Shown piece by piece: positions 22,944-34,306 of a DNA stretch of 64,000 nt; positions within the stretch are counted from its first letter, which is position 1, and every line of letters begins with the position of its first letter. The stretch is taken from contig JADNYJ010000190.1 of NCBI GenBank assembly GCA_015501075.1, positions 1 to 64,000 on the forward strand, in the 5' to 3' direction. This DNA is from Gymnopilus junonius (taxonomy: Eukaryota; Basidiomycota; Agaricomycetes; Agaricales; Galerinaceae). Both the position numbers and the translations under genes were made by a program. The notes under the pieces were generated by a model, which saw only the letters and a program-made list of their open reading frames with translations, was not told where the DNA came from and searched no databases.

Positions 22944-24610
22944 GGAGTATGCGTTGTTGAGTAATTCGTTCTTCCTAATGAAATATTCACTCGGAGTTTC
23001 TCTGGGTACCCCGGTTCCCTATAATGGGCTCGAATCGCTTTGCCTTTTTGTTGATCAAGCCATTTCCTATTCATATAAAAATCCGTGATCACATTGCGCA
23101 GTGTGTCCCAGTCCACCTCGGCACTTCTTCTAAATTTATCTGGCAGGGACCAATACCAAGTCTCTGCTGCTCCTTCAAATCTTTGAGGCATGATTCGACC
23201 TAACTGTGTGAAAACCGTCTTGATATTGACGTGATATCATTTACCTTTGTCAGCCATCTGACTAAAGTATCAGTGTTTCCATCCCATTTCGGTACAGATT
23301 CCAGTTTTAACTTAGTGTCGAAGTGAGATTCCTGGATGGAGGGTACGTCATTCTGATGCTTGTAACTCGGTTTATTATGGTTTGGTATTTTAGGTGGTCT
23401 TCTCGAACCTTTATTTGGTCCTCCTCTTTCATCATCACTGCTCGGATCGTCTCCTTCTGTGGTCCCGGCGGTCTTCTAAATGAGCATCTAATTTGTCTTC
23501 ATCTCCCATGAATGTTCTGATGCTTGCTGAGTTCTCTGGAGAACATTCCTACATTGATGAGAGTCTCTCAATCTGCTAGTAGCAGCTTATCATGACTGAC
23601 TTGATTCCTTCCTTAAGACAATTTATTCCTTCCTCGTTATGTGCATACATAGAAGAGCATCTCCAACTTGCAGGTGTTGAGGTAAGTGGTCGAGCTGTGT
23701 CCTCCATTCACGTGATTTCTGTTTCAGAATTTGGCCGAGTCACTAAGAAGCTTTTGTTAGGCTTGAATCTGCTTCCCATGCTCAAAAGAACCTCATTCCT
23801 CAGTCACGCATCTTTAAAATTATATACTTGATCAAAAAGACTGAAGAATTGTTCTACTTCAGTTCGGAAGGCAGTTCCTAAAATCTCGAGCTCATTTTCA
23901 AGATACCAATGGCTGATATTCCCATCAGATCCCCCTTGAGGTAACTCAGGTATGGCGTAACCCTCAATCAGAAGATATTTACCCAGTTCCTCTTGCACCT
24001 TGTTTGCGAGGCCTAAGATCTGCGAGTACACCTCATCAGGAAAAAGAGTTTGCTTTATCAGTCTACAAAGCTACCCTTCCTTGTAACTCAATCTTAAAGA
24101 CATATAGAGCTAGACAGAGGCTTTATATTGCTTTAGGACTTCACAAAAGCTCCCAAAGCATAGCCAAAGCAACACAAAGCCTCTATGTAAATCTATAGAG
24201 TTTGCAAAGAACCAAATAACTTGTATTGCTATAAAGCAAATACCCTTTTTCCTGATGCTTCCTATCAATAGAATATGCCTCTCCTAAATTCATTTTCACT
24301 GCCTTTACTTTAGTGAGCAAGTCATTCAGGATCTGATCTACCATCGGGAAAATGGTCATTTGCCATATGCCTTGTGAAAACCTTAACCGGATCATAATTG
24401 ATTTGTCGTCTAAGGTAAGCGCTAGCATACAGGAGAGCTTCTTTCCTTCGAGGCAACTAATCTTTCATTACTCTGATAGTGGGTAAATGCCTGCGTGTTC
24501 AGCCATAGCAGTACTGCATTCCTCAGCTCACCTAGTATGTCATCAGGGGAGGTCGGAGTTTGGAAGTTGGTTAATTCTTCAAGTTCATATTGTTCCATTG
24601 CCATTCTCAT
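22925..24610 (-). pseudogene. Retrotransposon gag region, broken into several frames
   Basis: The gag N-terminal region is spread over three frames. An N-terminal stretch starts at 24610 (MRMAMEQYELEELTNFQTPT). A middle stretch lies at 24031-23804 (ELPQGGSDGNISHWYLENEL) and continues after a TGA. A capsid-like part runs from about 23450 (DPSSDDERGG..., WDGNTDTLVRWLTKV) through RFEGAAETWYWSLPDKF to 22925, where one base missing in a C run (near 23010) moves the frame to the pol frame. A second break is an A run near 23222. About 24040-24230 looks like non-coding inserted sequence. Gag proteins form the virus-like particle. The start codon is uncertain. Confidence 0.65.
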
Positions 24611-24743
24611 CTTCGCCTGCTATCAAAGTTGAGTTAAGGTGCAGTGGTGGATCACGTTCAAGTTCTACAAAAGAAGACATTGTCAATAATCAGTCAGATA
24701 GTTAGTACTCCACCTTTATGAGTCCCAATTTAACTACTCAATT

Positions 24744-24761
24744 TCCCAATGTGTCCACCAA
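24744..24761 (-). other. Primer-binding site of the retrotransposon
   Basis: Directly inside the 5' LTR the minus strand reads TTGGTGGACACATTGGG. A TGG start at this place matches the CCA end of a tRNA primer. The tRNA was not identified. Confidence 0.55.
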
Positions 24762-25173
24762 TGTTGAAGATCGCGTTATCTTAGAGTTCCGTAATCGAGT
24801 GTTAGCGTAGATTTAAAATAGAAAGATGAGTGATTGAAACCTTAATCCTTGAAGACAAGATCGCGATGTACCGTACCACGGGACAACGCGTTATACAGGA
24901 CCCTGTATGACTTAGGACGATGGCGAGAACAGATAGTTCACACGGTGTGTTCGAGGGTAAAGAGTTATTTTATTGACGAGGCTGGGTGTCTTCTTATATA
25001 CTGATAACTACAGCTAAATCTACTAGATTCTACTAACATCTACTAGTTTCCCGAGACTAGGAGTGAGTCGCTACGAGTCATTACTGAATCGTAGTGACAG
25101 AGTGGCTACTTCGAAGCTTTGTGTTTCGGGACCTAAAAATAGGTTACTTGATCCGTAAGGTCGTTCCACAACA
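24762..25173 (-). repeat. 5' LTR of the Ty3/gypsy element
   Basis: 412 bp, TGTTG...CAACA read on the plus strand. It keeps the CpG sites lost from the other LTR. It lies next to the primer-binding site and would hold the element's promoter, reading toward lower coordinates. Confidence 0.93.
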
Positions 25174-26062
25174 AATAGAGTATCGTACTCACCAATCGTG
25201 TCTGGGCAATAAGTCAACCGAAATCCAACTACTGGGCCCTTTTTCAAAGGATACAGTACATCCGCAAAAGGGAGACAACCAAAGCAACGCTAGGCAGATG
25301 GAAGTACCTTAGAACGTTTAGCAGTGTCAATTAATAGCACGCACTCCAATCATAACTGGGTCACGTTGCATTGCCCAACTACAAGGTACATCAAGCTGAA
25401 ATTTTAATGGAATATTCTTTAAGGAAATAGACATGGACAGGAATGAAGGTCAAGAGGGAAAACACCCGTCGATCTGAGCTTTGAAGTGTAGATGATGTTG
25501 GCCAGGAGAAAATAGTGTGAAAGCGGTGACTGAGCGGACATCGTGACAATGGATCCTACAGCTAGCCTTTCACAGTGGAGGTCAGATATCGGACATCTTA
25601 GACAAATGATGATCAGGTCCTAATTGTTTATGATAACACCTGACAAACTTAATGGAAAGGTGACATTCGACGACACGTGAAAAAATGAGTATGTACATCA
25701 GGCAGTGGAACGGACCCATACCATTTAGAAGACAACAAACAACAAGCGAAGAAAGCAGAGAACGTGGAGGGTAATGCTCGTGAAAAGGCGAAAAAAGAAG
25801 TGAGAAAAGTTTAGTGAGAGAAAAGGGGCATTGGGAGAGAAAAATGCAATAAAAGTACGCGAAAAAAAGAGGATGAGAAAAGAAATCATACGGTCAACTG
25901 CTGGCCAGAAGTAGAAAAGAGGAAGATCGATGGTCTGAAGTGATCCGTAGACGGTCTGTGACTGCTTTGAGGGCAATAGAAGGGTACTGTTACATTTCGT
26001 TCGGTTCGTTAAGCTCCCCATAACTTCCGCTGCCATTGAGCATCGAAGGATTGGGGGTTGCA
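25174..26062. other. Intergenic between retrotransposon and SNX3
   Basis: It begins with the AATAG target duplication. Read on the minus strand, a GTGAGT splice-donor-like site lies at about 25190-25195, preceded by an open stretch (GPVVGFRLTYCPDTIG) and an acceptor-like CCTAG further upstream. This may be an exon of a gene cut off by the insertion. The rest is AT-rich 3' flank of SNX3. Confidence 0.35.
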
Positions 26063-26870
26063 TTAGGCCCATTGAGATTTGTCCCAAGCTGGGTCCTGAA
26101 GAAAGGCGCACAAGACCTTGCTTCCGGTCTACAAAAGGGAAAGAATCGGAATCAGCTTAGAGCTTTCTGATCCCGAGCTCGAATGCTCCTGTCTGGCAAG
26201 AGCCTCGGAAATGAGACGAGAGGCAGTAGACTGACCTGAAGGAGTGGGTGTCCAGCAACGATACTCAAGAACCTCTCCAGACCCTCTCTCCTGCTTTCAA
26301 TAACCTCCTCCGAGAAACGGTTCGTAAAGACTTTGCCTGGGAGGGGCGGAATGTTGACTCTTGTCGATTCGTGCTCAAGGATGTCGCGGAATGCTTCAAA
26401 GTCAGAGTATCGCCTGCGAACAAGAGAATGGCGGAGCTTGAAGGCGGGGATGTTGGTCTGCGGTGGAATAGTGATAAGAATAGGTGGGAAGGTAGGCTAA
26501 AATTTATTATTGGCGCACCTTGCATACAATTTCATAGTCTGTGTACATCTTCCTTCCAAAACCTAAGAGAAATAGATCGATATTTTAAACATATAGGTCC
26601 CAAGGAACGAGTGTGCAGGTGGGCCTGCGACTGGGCGATAGATGACTCACCGTGAGTCTGGGGATTTCTGACCTCGATCTCAAGGAAGCTTTCAGGAACA
26701 CTGTACATCTCTTCAATCTAGAAATCACATAACTCGATAAATTTCCCTACTTCATGGCGAAATACCAGCGTACTGGCATTAATCCGCTGAGAACGCACCG
26801 TTTGCTCCCTTCCTGAGAGAAGACTGTCTTCAAAAGCAGAACTTCTGGCAAAAGGCGACACCGTGGTCAT
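26063..26870 (-). CDS. SNX3: Sorting nexin-3 (PX domain), five exons, intact
   Basis: SNX3/Grd19 proteins bind phosphatidylinositol 3-phosphate on endosomes and work with retromer to recycle cargo to the Golgi. Five exons join without frame loss: 26870-26799, 26717-26651, 26562-26519, 26457-26236 and 26128-26063, giving 156 aa, close to the usual 160. The leader [17 protein letters not shown] is followed by [34 protein letters not shown] and [26 protein letters not shown] is the PX lipid-binding motif (Arg, Tyr). IPPLPGK is the PxxP loop. [14 protein letters not shown] and [12 protein letters not shown] complete the domain. The short N- and C-terminal extensions and absence of a BAR domain separate it from larger sorting nexins. 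All introns have GT..AG ends and consistent phases. Confidence 0.9.
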
Positions 26871-27636
26871 ATCGTATAATTCTTGGTTCTAGTACTCTGG
26901 GTATGATATGTCGGTATTCCTCAAGAGAAAGGTCGGAATGCCGCCGATGGACGTGGTCGACTTGAAAAGAAACGACAAGCCTGTGACCCGTTGGATGTGA
27001 CCAACGTCACTATTGTGACATACACCTGTGGCGGTGACGCCGTCTCGATCCAGACTCCTAATAGTAAAAATAGCAGATCACTCTTATGTAAAAAGAATCT
27101 GTCATCGAAAATTGCTCCCTTGACCTGAAATTTATCAGAAATACTCGCGAACAAATACCAAGTTGACCTTCCTGAAGCAAGTGAAGGTTCTACCCCAAGT
27201 ACGCTCTAATCTGAGTGATTTTAACTATCGTTGACAAGTTAAAGGCAAGTATATTAGCTGGTAACCCTTCAGTAAATCGTATGGCAAGAACTTTGCCCGA
27301 TGCCGGACTCGTTTCCTCCAGCTCCAAAAATTTCAATCCCGTATTTTTTACTCCTTCGACAATCTAACTCTTAAACAGTAGATGCGTTTATCATCCCATA
27401 TAGGTTCAGCATGGACTGGCTGGAGCTTATTCCCAAAAAAAAAGCTTCATGTCTTCGTGTGGCATGCCCGAGACAGAACCAAGATAGATCTCGGGCTCAC
27501 TTCTGCTTTTCGACCGACCGACGATATGTTTTTTGTCTAGTTTTCCAGACCGGAGCATGACCAATGTCGATGGCGACTGTGGGAACCTCGGTTCCAGGTG
27601 ATGTATTCGTCACTGTTGAATTTGCTCCGACACCGT
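26871..27636. other. Divergent intergenic region between SNX3 and an F-box gene
   Basis: It should hold both promoters. I see no conserved coding stretch; an open piece near 26930-27150 on the plus strand (DPLDVTNVTIVTYTCGGDAV) has no recognised relative and no start. Confidence 0.4.
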
Positions 27637-29460
27637 ATGTCCCTTACAACGCTTCCTTTAGAGCTCGTCCTCTGTGTGTTCAAGTGTCTAGATTGGCAGG
27701 ATATCCTCAATTTACGACAGGTACAGTGGCTCATTCGTCTCTATAGATGTTATCTGTGATTAACCAATTCTATTGCGCCCATCCAGACGTGTTCCCTTTT
27801 GAATCAAGTTTCAAAAGAGCGAGCTGTCTTCCACGATCTTGTCACTCGATACGCCTCGATAATCCCCAAATCAGCTTTCCGCCCGAACGCCCTCTTTATC
27901 TATACAACTGTGAAGGTCTCGAGGCTCTGATATGCATATGGCAAGCTGCCGAACGCGGTTGGACGACAGATCCTGACAACAATGTCAGTACAAGTGTTAG
28001 CTTCGACTCAAGCTATCCGCTCGCCCCACAAGTACGCCAGAACCCAAACCTCCTGCAGCGTAATATACTTCTAGATCGTGGGCTCAAAGCTTTTCACTTG
28101 ATTGAAGGCGGTCGTTGGCTCCTAGTTGTCAAATTTTCAGGAGCGGTATCCTACTACGATCTTCACCACCCAACTGGTACCGCGATCGAGATTGGCCCTC
28201 CACGCCAGCTTATTCCAGATCTGACTGAAAGGCGCCCGTGGACTGTAGTCCTCACTGCTGTGGACATAGATCACAGGGAACCGTTCCTGGTATTCAACTT
28301 TGCCGTCTATACCCGAATATGGTTAGGTACGTACCTGACGCCGTGTAGTAAACTAGATTTACTGAGCACCTCGACTACATATCCAGGATTTTCCTCTGAA
28401 CAGATACAGATATGGCGCATTACTCTGGATCTGGACCATAAGAATGAGGCGGTCGGATTGAAAACCACACGGCTTGCTCTTATCTCTCCCCTGGGACTAA
28501 ACAATAGTCCAACTTCCATATCACTATATGGACATCAAGTCGCTTGGGACTGTGGAGGAGGTGATGCAATTTCTGTTGTCGTTGCAGACTGGACGGATCC
28601 CACCATGCACGCCCAACCGCGTACCGAGGCTCAAATACCGCTCAAAGCACTTTCAATGAGGAAGGTCACTCATCTAGGACGTGCACGTGAACTCGTATGT
28701 AACCTTTCCTTATGTCCTCGATAATGCCGGCTTATTCATTTTCTGAATCATCCAGCCCTCATTCCAACTTGTGCAGGAGAAGCTACTTCTCGCAATCAAA
28801 CCATGGCTTATATTGTACGACCTCGCTTCTGCCCCGGTGTTCCAACACCCAGGTCCAGCCGATCTCCCAGCACCCAATGTCGTCCCGGACCTGATTCCTT
28901 TGGCCACCCCTCTTATCTGGCGAAAGAAATTCTCGGACCTGCTGACGCGCAGTCTCTCTAAACCCTTCGTCTGTCCTCTCACAAGTACTATTCGGTTTAC
29001 CATTTTCACACGCCTCGTCGTATACGGACTAATAATCCCCATGGCCGACTGTGTTTCCTATTCTTGTGATGGCGCGTCCAAGCAGGAGACGCGAATCATT
29101 CGACTAGGTGCTTACGACATGGAGAACGAACCTTGTGGGTTCACCTCGGGGTACCATACTGCTGTATTACACTCATTTAACCCGGAGAGATTGATATTAC
29201 GCTATAGATGGCCAGAAGAGATCGAACCTTGCGCCTTCGCAATTTCTGCTAAACCCGGGTCTGGAAATTCCGCAGGACATGGAGAAATAGTCAAGCAGAG
29301 GACTGAGGCGATTAACTGCAAGTGTTTTGATCCGTTCACTCCTGCTATGGATGAAGGATCGGGGAGGGTGGTTTTATCTGCTCAGTCGGGCAAGGAGTTG
29401 GCTGTTGTGGACTTTGCTATATTCCATAAACATACAGTCAACGGCAAGAATAAACTCTAA
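27637..29460 (+). CDS. F-box protein, one frame break
   Basis: Exons: 27637-27720, 27787-28694 and 28756-29460, joined by introns of 66 and 61 bp, both phase 0. Exon 1 encodes exactly an F-box start (MSLTTLPLELVLCVFKCLDW then QDILNLRQ), and exon 2 continues with TCSLLNQVSKERAVFHDL. The body (about 560 aa) has the propeller-like repeats seen in agaricomycete F-box proteins, for example HLIEGGRWLLVVKFSGAVSY. F-box proteins recruit substrates to SCF ubiquitin ligase through Skp1. The frame slips by one base between about 27880 and 27925 (candidate runs GCCC and CTTT), then stays open. The chosen ATG at 27637 is directly before the F-box. A paralog-type F-box gene of another class sits at 11.4 kb. 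Confidence 0.72.
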
Positions 29461-30438
29461 TGAACGTTGGTTACATTGTGCTGGATGCTTTTTCTATGGT
29501 GCTTTCGTGTTCTTTACCTGCATCTGCTTTTGAATACATTGTTCTGAAGTTTTGGAATCTACCTAATGCTGAAGCGTCTTCCTATCTTCCTGATTTCCTA
29601 TAAGGGCACGTCTTCGAAAACTTCAGGCCCGATACGCGCACAACCAGTGCATCCGCTTCTTCATCGCAGACCAGAGTCCGATCCCTGAAGGTTGATCAAC
29701 TTCTAAACGTCAATCATATCAATGGGAATTCGACATTTATATCCGCGTAGCGCTAGCGCTAACCTCCGTTGTGCCTAGGTAAGTAAATATTTCGCAGATA
29801 TTTAACACACCATAATCAGCGGAAAAACTGATATATGATTGTATAGCGCATTTTCTCTCGTGGATTGTTCAGTCCGATTATACACCTGGGCGCAGTGTTG
29901 ATAATCATCAAATCACCAGATAAATGAAAGCTTTTCCATCCTTCATGAAAAGATGATACTCTTCACTCACATTCCTCTCCCAGCTGTGTTCCAATGCCAA
30001 GGCTTTCTGAGAAAATGCTGGTAAAGATCATTCGCATGACAGTGGAGTCGATAGGTTGAGCGCCGCGTTGATTAAGATCGCATACATATCATCATTATAT
30101 CCTCATCAACACCACACCAATGTCTTCTGTCAATGTCAGTGCTTAATTGTTTCGGTGCATTTCTGAGCAGCTGAACTCTTTCATTGGCCTCCATGATCAG
30201 GCCATCTGAGCATCTGAATATAGTTACGCCCGTTGATAATTTAGTTTAGCTCCTCACCTCATCTGTGCTTGGCAGATCATGGCTATGCGAGTTTCCTCAT
30301 GATCCACGCTCACAGGATTCTATGAGGGTGAGTCACGCTTGACTACTATCAATTCTATGAGGATATGTTATAATCAGACTGCGTGTAGCATTGGAGCGTT
30401 TTGCGCGATAATTCTCTCGGTTCTCTTTCTTTCAACGT
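29461..30438. other. Intergenic, no gene seen
   Basis: About 1 kb between the F-box gene and the membrane protein. A palindromic AGCGCTAGCGCT lies at 29750-29761. An ATG at 30121 with a donor-like GTCAGT close by could be a short 5' exon of the next gene, but this cannot be shown. Confidence 0.4.
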
Positions 30439-31676
30439 GTGATGGTCGATCACCTCCGCAGCGATGCAGCTCAGATGGCTGGACTATGCATCGAAGCCGT
30501 ACTTTATGGGATCTATCTCGTAACTCTTAGCTTTGTTTTGGTTTACATCTTCCGTTCCGAGTCAGGAAGCTGGAGGCGGCCGACAGGAATACGCATCGGT
30601 ACACTGGCGGTAGCGCTGATCCTTGCCATTAATTCTACCCTGAATTTGGCATGGGGTTTGACGCGAATAATGCAAACTTATATTTTCAAAATTGGTGCAA
30701 AGGGCCCGACATGGATAGACCTGGCCAAGGTCAGTTATTGAATATGCGCTTTCTTGTGTTTTTCCTGCTGAAAGTTTGCGCTAGCCATATACCGTTATCA
30801 TCCAGACGCTGACAGCTGACCTATTTCTAGTGAGCATAGTGTACCTCTTGTCCAACCTAATTATTGACAAAATTCGTCAGACATACCGCTGTTGGGCAGT
30901 ATACGGAAAATCTCTTCGAGTGGCATTATGCCCATCTGCCTTAGCTTGGCGAGCCTCGGGGTATTCATACGAATCATTATCATTCAGTCTGGGATGAACT
31001 CGAAGTTTGGGACAGTCTCTCACCAGGTCAAGGCAGCTCAAGCTTACTAGGTTTTTCACTGCTCAATTTGCTTTGACGACCACGCTGAATGTCTACGCTA
31101 CTTGTGAGTACTGACAAGGTTCATGAAATATGTTATGACTCACGAAGATTGCGCCTTCTAGCTGCGATTGTTTATCGAATCTGGAAGACCGATCGCAGTC
31201 CGGATTTCGTCTCCTCCGTCGATCCAAATTCTAATAATCGACAGAGGCGGACGAAATTCCAAAGGATAAATCAAATAATTGTTCAGTCTGCATTAATATA
31301 CACCTCGGCATCCATTATGGCGTTCGCAAGCTACAAAAGTAACGCGCAGTACATTACTTCTGCAGTGGTATGCTCTATCATCTTCTGAGTTGCTTGCTTG
31401 TATTCCTTGGTCTTATCTCAGAAATTTTAGGATATCATTGCTGTCGGCCTTGCTTTCAACTTGATTGTTATTCGATTGGCCCTGGAAAGGACAGAAGGCC
31501 GTAGAGAAGTTGGATCAGAGGGGAGGCTAACAACTTTGAAATTTACATCAAACTCAAGAGATCCTCGCCGTTCAAACGATTGTCATATAGAATCTACCAA
31601 TTCACTGCAACCTTCTCCGTCTACGTTGCTAGAAAAGAATTCATCTCATTCACAAAGGGAGAAGGTATCTGCCTAA
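30439..31676 (+). CDS. Multi-pass membrane protein of a basidiomycete-expanded type
   Basis: Exons fit about 30439-30729, 30806-30829, 30881-31088 (with two frame breaks), 31148-31367 and 31431-31676. Hydrophobic helices follow each other: LCIEAVLYGIYLVTLSFVLV; IGTLAVALILAINSTLNLAW; a helix leading to YRCWAVYGKSLRV; ICLSLASLGVFIRIIIIQSG; TAQFALTTTLNVYA; ALIYTSASIMAFASY; DIIAVGLAFNLIVIRLALER. The spacing, the YRCW motif and the IIVxSxALYT-like helix are features I know from a large family of seven-TM hypothetical proteins in Agaricomycetes. The C-tail is Ser-rich. No ligand or activity is known. The start is uncertain; a short upstream exon is possible. The frame breaks lie near 30930 and 31015. 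Confidence 0.6.
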
Positions 31677-31945
31677 AGGAGTTCAAGAATACTGCACAGG
31701 AATTGTAGAGTATAGTAAAGACATTTATTTTCTGTCGTGCGCAACAGGATTTTGAACCGTTTTCATCCCCCCTGTTTTGGTACCCAATGAGAAGACCATA
31801 AAATGTAAGTAGCAACAGTCAGGACTTGATGAAAAATTTTCCGTATCGGAAATTCCGATACCCGCAGGGCCGCAATTGAACCACTACATAAATCGTCATT
31901 TTATAAGACGAGTGTGAAGTTCGTACGTAACTACTGGTGGCAGTC

Positions 31946-32403
31946 TCATGGCCTGCCGTGCACTAAGATGTCAAAAATTCCCGAGATACCCATGTACAAC
32001 CCAAGGGTAATGAAGTCGACATATTCCCTTATTTCCACAATTTTCCCGTTCCTGACCGTGAACCTCATCATCGCGCTGTTCTCGTACCTCTTACTCCCCG
32101 GACCATGCGCCTTCCGTAGCACCTCCAATGCAGCTGATTCACCTTCCACGGTAAGATGAGTAGGTCGGTACTGTAAGAGTCGGCCTTCCCAAAGAGATCC
32201 CCGAGCATCTGCTGCCTTTGCTTGTAGGGCATGTCGCCAGCGAGCGAAATCTTGGTTTTATCGCCTGCCACCCACCAATTTGCATCCTGCGATGCTAAGG
32301 TGTCAAGTTTGTCGTAATGCCCAGCTTGCACAAAGTCAAGCCATTGGTGGACGACACTACGGGTTTCATCTGAGCTTGTAGGATGTTCAGACTCGATTGG
32401 CAT
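31946..32403 (-). CDS. SnoaL-like / NTF2-fold protein, one frame break
   Basis: The start at 32403 gives MPIESEHPTSSDETRSVVHQ followed by WLDFVQAGHYDKLDTLASQD, GDMPYKQRQQMLGDLF, and, one frame over, RYENSAMMRFTVRNGKIVEI and EYVDFITLGLY. This is the cone-shaped alpha+beta NTF2/SnoaL fold (a helix with a catalytic-pocket Trp, then MRFTVRNGKIVEIREYVD as the last two strands), about 150 aa. Members include polyketide cyclases, limonene epoxide hydrolase-like enzymes and many orphans; the substrate is unknown. The break near 32150 is one missing base. No intron is needed. The monooxygenase at 46-49 kb carries a related fold at its N-terminus. Confidence 0.65.
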
Positions 32404-34306
32404 TTGGCGATTTGGTGTTGGATGTTGGGGCTGATACAGTCTTTCATTTGGGTTGACTCTTCTTATACGTACAAACAAATGGAGCGAAAGACACGGCACA
32501 AGTAGCATGCCACGCAAGAGCTGCCACATGTCGGGTACTTGGTCCAACGTTGCCGACCTTCGGATGGGCCCCTGGGATCGGCAGCATCATCTTCAGCAAT
32601 TACTCGATGTCCAAGTCCATCTACTGGTTTCACCTGGACACAAGGAACCAATAAATCGTATCGCGATAGGCTGTTTTCCATAGTTGTCGGATAGTAATAA
32701 ATTTCTCCAGTCCGGCTCCGGGATCGGGGTGGTGCAACAAAATGATTATGAACGGATGGTATGGCTGTGGCGATGATGATGGACTCTAGACGCGGACGGC
32801 GTCCTTATTGACGTTGGAAATGAACTAGAATTTCATGTTCGACAGTCAGTTGCAGCTGCTGGACTTTGAGCTTGTGAAAGTTGCAGGCATAGTCGCTATC
32901 CACAGAAGGGATAAGGACATGTTCCTTTTTCCCTCTTCAACGTTTCAACCTTGGCGTGTCGCGTCGGATCAGATGGTAGAAATAACCATGGCGCCTCCGA
33001 GTCAAGATAGATTACCGTCGACTACGTCAGCACCCAACATCTAACACCGTTCCCTGTCATCCGCCTCCTCCTTCTCCGTCTCTGCCGCAGCAGTCGAGCA
33101 CTTGACCGCACAGCAGCAGTGGTGCCACTACCTGATCGAGTTATTGCGCTATGCTCCTCCACATCATCCTCTTACTTTTGAACCACTGAAATCCTCTCGT
33201 CAAACGAGTTTGCCACCGCCACTGTCTACCACAAATTCACACAATTTGTCAACGCGTCTTTCGGCCGGTCAATCCTACTGGACCAGGTTGTATATCCTCT
33301 GTCTCCACCCTAAACCCAATATTGAAGTTCGAAAAGAGGTCCATGGATAATGCCTGTGATGGAGTACGGAACCAAGAATGCATACGTGGTTGAATGTTTC
33401 GTTCCAGGAGGGTATGAGAGAAGAAATTTTCGGTCGAGGTGCCAAGGGCGTAAGCATTTGCGGAGAAAAAAAAGAGACGCTAGCGTCGGTGGTATGTGCG
33501 TTTTTTAAGGACCACGACAGGGGTTGGAGGTACAGACGGAGTGCTGGAGCTGCGCATCCACATTCTCACCAGCATCCCGTCCTGAAATGCGTTTTAAACT
33601 TCAAGTCGAATTTGCCATGCAGAAACCGCACCGCGAGTGAGGTGGCGGTGGGAAGAGAGGCCCAGCAGGCAACAGAGGTTGTCCTGATATATAGAATCAA
33701 TGTAAATTGTCCGCCTATTCGCAACCGTCAAGGAATGCTCACAATGCTCATTTACTGCCCAGAGACGACGGACAGAGAAGGTAAGAGATTAAGGCTTGGA
33801 ATCAGGGCAAAGATGAAGGCAGCGGAAGGTATCCAACCCTGCAGCCAAGTATGACCTGGTCTGCTAAAAGTCAGTACATTGCACACCATTGGTTCGATCC
33901 TTAATAAAACCGATGAGCCATCATAGATCGTCAATAATCGGGGCCGCCTATCATACCATTCTCGAGCCTGACGTGCGACGAGAGTAAGACGACCCGCACA
34001 GTTAGGGGAAATTTCACGTTCAAATTCGATGGGCAGGAGAGGGAGCTACTCAAGGGTAGGAGAGATAGCACGAGATGCCGATCGATCAAAGGTGTCCTCC
34101 GTGAACTTGAACGATGCAGCCATCTTATACAACTAAGTACTTATAAAAACAAGTAGGAGGAATGGGAATCAAGGAACGTTTTCGGAGTGTGGACCCCTTG
34201 TTGATGCATCAATTGCCGTGGGAGATTCAACACACACGCTTGAAGTTGCTGTCAATGTTGATTTTGAACCCACAGATCGCTCTTGCTTGAAACCCCTTCT
34301 TTCCTT
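32404..34306. other. Mostly non-coding; possible remnant of an F-box-like gene
   Basis: No firm gene. On the minus strand from an ATG at 34123 (MAASFKFTEDTFDRSASRAI) to about 33750 there are protein-like stretches in more than one frame, including LPIEFEREISPNCAGRLTLV followed by ARQAREWYDRRPRLLT. This resembles the start of short agaricomycete F-box-type proteins (LPxExEREI...LxLVARxVxEW). The rest shows no support on either strand. Confidence 0.3.

Larger units (their letters stand above)
15503..25173 (-). mobile_element. Complete Ty3/gypsy LTR retrotransposon (chromovirus type), CpG-decayed
   Basis: The element has two LTRs that begin TGTTG and end CAACA. They are flanked by identical 5-bp target duplications, AATAG at 15498-15502 and AATAG at 25174-25178. 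It reads on the minus strand: 5' LTR 25173-24762, primer site, gag, protease, reverse transcriptase, RNase H, integrase, chromodomain, a third ORF, purine tract, 3' LTR 16431-15503. The order PR-RT-RH-IN and the chromodomain after integrase place it in Ty3/gypsy. The pol frame is broken by 12 TGA codons, so it is not autonomous. The total of 9,671 bp includes a 512-bp MITE inserted in the 3' LTR. Confidence 0.95.

Noticed and set aside
26248..26655. A 135-codon plus-strand open frame with protein-like composition
   Set aside because: The minus strand of the same bases encodes the PX domain of SNX3 with correct splice sites, so the plus-strand frame is a shadow.
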